Source of the DNA: Acidimicrobiia bacterium | Lineage (GTDB): Bacteria > Actinomycetota > Acidimicrobiia > Spongiisociales > ZC4RG35 | Direction: 5' to 3' | Assembly: GCA_030623125.1 (NCBI GenBank) | Contig: JAUXMQ010000067.1 | Location: 1-6,642 of the forward strand | Length of the DNA: 6,642 nucleotides | Shown: piece by piece, positions 4,546-6,642 of the stretch | Position numbering within the stretch: the stretch's first letter is position 1 | Layout of the letters: each line of letters opens with the position of its first letter | Notes under the pieces: model-generated | Databases searched by the model: none | The model's input: the letters and a program-made list of their open reading frames with translations, nothing else | Told to the model about the DNA's origin: nothing | Made by a program: the position numbers and the translations under genes

Positions 4546-6642
4546 CTACTCGCTTACCAGCACCGCACCTGGCCATACGTCGGGGAAGGCGGAGTGGCCT
4601 CCCAAAATAACCTCAGCGGGGAACTGAACGCTCCTGTGATATGCCTCGATGATCGACGTGCGGAACAACACTATGTACGGAAGATCCTCAGCGAGGATCA
4701 GATCCATTTCCTTGGTCAACTCAGCAGCTGTCTCGATGTCAGTCGCAGCCTCAAAGGCGTCGGCTACCGCGTCGAAACGGTCACTCCTGTAGCCAGGTGT
4801 GTTGAATCCACCGCCTCTCACGGCATCATGATTTGAGTGGAAGAACTGCACTAGTAAGGCACCAGGCAGCCACACGTCGGCACCACCCCAACCGAGCAAG
4901 TACATGTCCCAAGCCGTCGTGGTCTCCTCTGTCTGCGGTGGGAACACCGCGGAGATGATGGCCTCGAAATTCTTCGGGTCTGCAGCTGCCGGCACACCCA
5001 GATCATTCAGCCACTGCTCAATCCAGATGGCAAAGGTTGCTCGGAACGGGCCATAGCCGAGACCAGGAGCCATTATCTGAAGTTCCGGAACCTTGGTTCC
5101 GTTTGGCATGGTGAGACCAACACCCGGAGTGGTGACCGGATCCGGATTCGCTGGATCGATGATCGGCTCTGCATCCCATGTATAACCCGAGTCCTTGAGG
5201 ATCTGGACGGCCGTCAGGAAACGGTCGGCCTCACTCATTGGACCGCCATCGGCCCATCCTGCCCGGGGCACATCCGCGTTGTAGAACGTGATCAAGCCGG
5301 GGTGAATTATGGTGTAGGCGGGGAACACGGCACCAGCAAGGACGGCGTTAGCCACTAACTCCTTGTTGATGACAGTGGCTACCGCCTGACGGAAGGCCAG
5401 ATCAGACATCGGGGCCTTGCGCATGTTGAACGCCATATAGCGGAAGCCTTCGTCCTGGCTAACCGAGAACCGAAGATCCGGGTTGGCGGCCAACTGATTC
5501 TGGAGACCACTGGTGATGCCGTTCGGGTCGAAGACAAAGTCGATCTGACCGGCGGCCAAATTCTCGTAGGCTGCCTCCTTGGTGGCGTGTTCAACCCATA
5601 GAATCTCTGAGACGAACGGGCCCTCAACGTACTGGGCGACGGTGTCGCCAGAGCCCTCTCCACCAAAGACAGTATCTTCACCGCGACCACTGTTGGTGAT
5701 CCGAAACGAACCATCCGAGTAGAGAGTGTTCTCGGTACCGGTGTCGAAGTATGTGGGGTTGGAAACCGTGGCTGCGAAAGCACCCGGCTCCCACTCAGCA
5801 AAGATCTGCGGGCCAACCGATGGCTCCATTGGAGCCGCAACCGCATAGAGCACCATCTCGGCCTCATTGGCGACCGAATCGGCGATCCAGGCATCGATGT
5901 CCTCTTGCGCGACATCCTCTTCGGCGATGTCGGTCTCAGGATCCTCATCCTCGAGCGACGCGACGACGATTGCCTCCACAGCTTCCTCGTCTGTGACGGT
6001 GGCAGCCAACTCTGCGGCGGTAGCGCGAGCCTCTTCGACGAATGGTGCCCAGAAGTGGGACGGAACGAAGTCGGCGAAGCCGACACCGTTCTGCCACGTA
6101 GCCAAACCGGGTTCTCCGTCAAACTCGATCCGAACAACATCGCCCGAAGGGGCGGTGACGCTCAAGACCGTCGGCACGAAATTGGATGCATGGTCGCCAC
6201 CGAGTTTGAACTCTCGCGTTATGTCAAAGTAAAACGCAAGATCGCTGGCAGTAACCGGCACACCGTCCGACCAGGTCATGTCGGTGCGGATGGGCTGTTC
6301 GACAACCCAGACGTCACCCTCCTGGACAGCCTTGACCGGCTCCGAGGTGGAAGCGATGCCCGGCACATAGACGAAACCGGGGTGTGTCAACTTGAACATC
6401 GACGTCTTGGCATTGCCTAGATAGGCCCGGTTGTTGGTTGAGCTCTCCGTGTCGACCGAAGCGAACCAGTTGTCAGTAGTGATGTTGGAAATGAATCCGA
6501 CACGGAAAGTACCGCCCTCCACAGAAGGCGGTCCACTGTCATCACCGTCATCACCGCTTCCGGCGGCATCAGCAGTTGCAGTGCCTCCGTCGGCCCCGCC
6601 CTCGGTCGTGTCGGTCGTGTCGGTCGTGTCGGTCGTGTCGCC
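4546..6642 (-). CDS. ABC-transporter solute-binding protein (SBP_bac_5 family), normal domain order; N-terminus cut by window edge (SBP1)
   Basis: Extracytoplasmic binding protein for an ABC importer of the oligopeptide/nickel type. The frame stays open to the window edge, giving 698 residues. The GTG at 6522 is internal: in-frame sequence upstream encodes an Asp-Thr-Thr repeat and a Gly/Asp/Ala linker (residues 1-42), so the signal peptide and lipobox must lie outside. The domain begins with GGTFRVGF (43-50), then TWSDGVPVTASD (123-134), VPSHFW (193-198), FRYMAFNMRKAPMSDLAFRQ (400-419), IWIEQWLNDLGV (539-550) and LPYIVLFRTSIIEAY (654-668), all in the order usual for the family. Two inserts enlarge it: an acidic block at about 202-266 and a Gly/Asp/Ser-rich loop at about 300-343. 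No cysteine occurs in the visible part, unlike SBP2. The stop is TAG at 4548-4546. Ligand unknown; peptides are typical of the family but several other solutes are known. Confidence 0.93.
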   Translation of the reverse strand, partial: GDTTDTTDTTDTTEGGADGGTATADAAGSGDDGDDSGPPSVEGGTFRVGFISNITTDNWFASVDTESSTNNRAYLGNAKTSMFKLTHPGFVYVPGIASTSEPVKAVQEGDVWVVEQPIRTDMTWSDGVPVTASDLAFYFDITREFKLGGDHASNFVPTVLSVTAPSGDVVRIEFDGEPGLATWQNGVGFADFVPSHFWAPFVEEARATAAELAATVTDEEAVEAIVVASLEDEDPETDIAEEDVAQEDIDAWIADSVANEAEMVLYAVAAPMEPSVGPQIFAEWEPGAFAATVSNPTYFDTGTENTLYSDGSFRITNSGRGEDTVFGGEGSGDTVAQYVEGPFVSEILWVEHATKEAAYENLAAGQIDFVFDPNGITSGLQNQLAANPDLRFSVSQDEGFRYMAFNMRKAPMSDLAFRQAVATVINKELVANAVLAGAVFPAYTIIHPGLITFYNADVPRAGWADGGPMSEADRFLTAVQILKDSGYTWDAEPIIDPANPDPVTTPGVGLTMPNGTKVPELQIMAPGLGYGPFRATFAIWIEQWLNDLGVPAAADPKNFEAIISAVFPPQTEETTTAWDMYLLGWGGADVWLPGALLVQFFHSNHDAVRGGGFNTPGYRSDRFDAVADAFEAATDIETAAELTKEMDLILAEDLPYIVLFRTSIIEAYHRSVQFPAEVILGGHSAFPDVWPGAVLVSE
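6604..6639 (-). repeat. Four perfect tandem copies of a 9-bp unit encoding Asp-Thr-Thr
   Basis: Plus strand reads GGTCGTGTC four times in a row (minus strand GACACGACC), ending 3 bases before the window edge. It encodes (DTT)4 in the SBP1 linker next to the presumed lipidated N-terminus. Unit length is a multiple of three, so copy-number slippage would change linker length without breaking the frame. More copies may lie beyond the window. Confidence 0.9.

Noticed and set aside
5379..6140. 253-codon minus-strand frame inside SBP1
   Set aside because: Arg/Ser/Pro-rich translation in a different frame of a well-supported gene; no start signal or domain.
6520..6522. GTG at 6522 as the start of SBP1
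   Set aside because: The frame stays open upstream to the window edge and encodes a typical lipoprotein linker. Starting here would give an SBP without any export signal.

Overview
All protein-coding signal in this window lies on the minus strand. The genes, in transcription order (high to low coordinates), are two extracellular solute-binding proteins of the peptide/nickel/opine ABC-transporter family (SBP_bac_5), an alpha-methylacyl-CoA racemase of the CaiB/BaiF (type III CoA-transferase) superfamily, and a long-chain acyl-CoA synthetase of the FadD15/LC-FACS type. The first SBP runs off the right edge (its N-terminus is missing) and the acyl-CoA synthetase runs off the left edge (its C-terminus is missing). 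There are no RNA genes, CRISPR arrays or mobile elements that I can support. The only non-coding stretch longer than 20 bases is about 130 bases between the two SBP genes.

The DNA is GC-rich. It uses GTG starts, Thr/Pro- and Asp/Thr-rich lipoprotein linkers, and an Mcr/FadD pair close to mycobacterial types. This points to a high-GC actinobacterium. The acidic surface proteins and the SBP style suggest an uncultured Acidimicrobiia-like lineage, but that is inference from style and not a search result.

The four genes look like one transcription unit. SBP1 and SBP2 are 130 nt apart. SBP2 and the racemase overlap in a TGATG stop/start. The racemase and the synthetase are 15 nt apart, with a Shine-Dalgarno in the gap. 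A plausible but untested reading is uptake of an oligopeptide-like or otherwise amphipathic ligand by the SBPs with a permease/ATPase encoded elsewhere. FadD would then activate a (methyl-branched) acyl chain to its CoA thioester, and the racemase would convert (2R)- to (2S)-methylacyl-CoA for beta-oxidation.

The most unusual item is the second SBP. Its mature domain starts at the 'YHIRPEAKWSD...' strand that normally sits about 60 residues into the fold. The missing N-terminal piece ('IVIALGSEPESLNPL...' to '...PVLIESAETL') is instead attached to the C-terminus, directly after the normal end of the domain. This is the layout expected of a circularly permuted solute-binding protein. The neighbouring SBP1 has the normal order and serves as an internal comparison. 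The cut falls in what should be an exposed turn between two strands. No spare sequence on either side of the gene could hide a frameshifted copy of the missing part.
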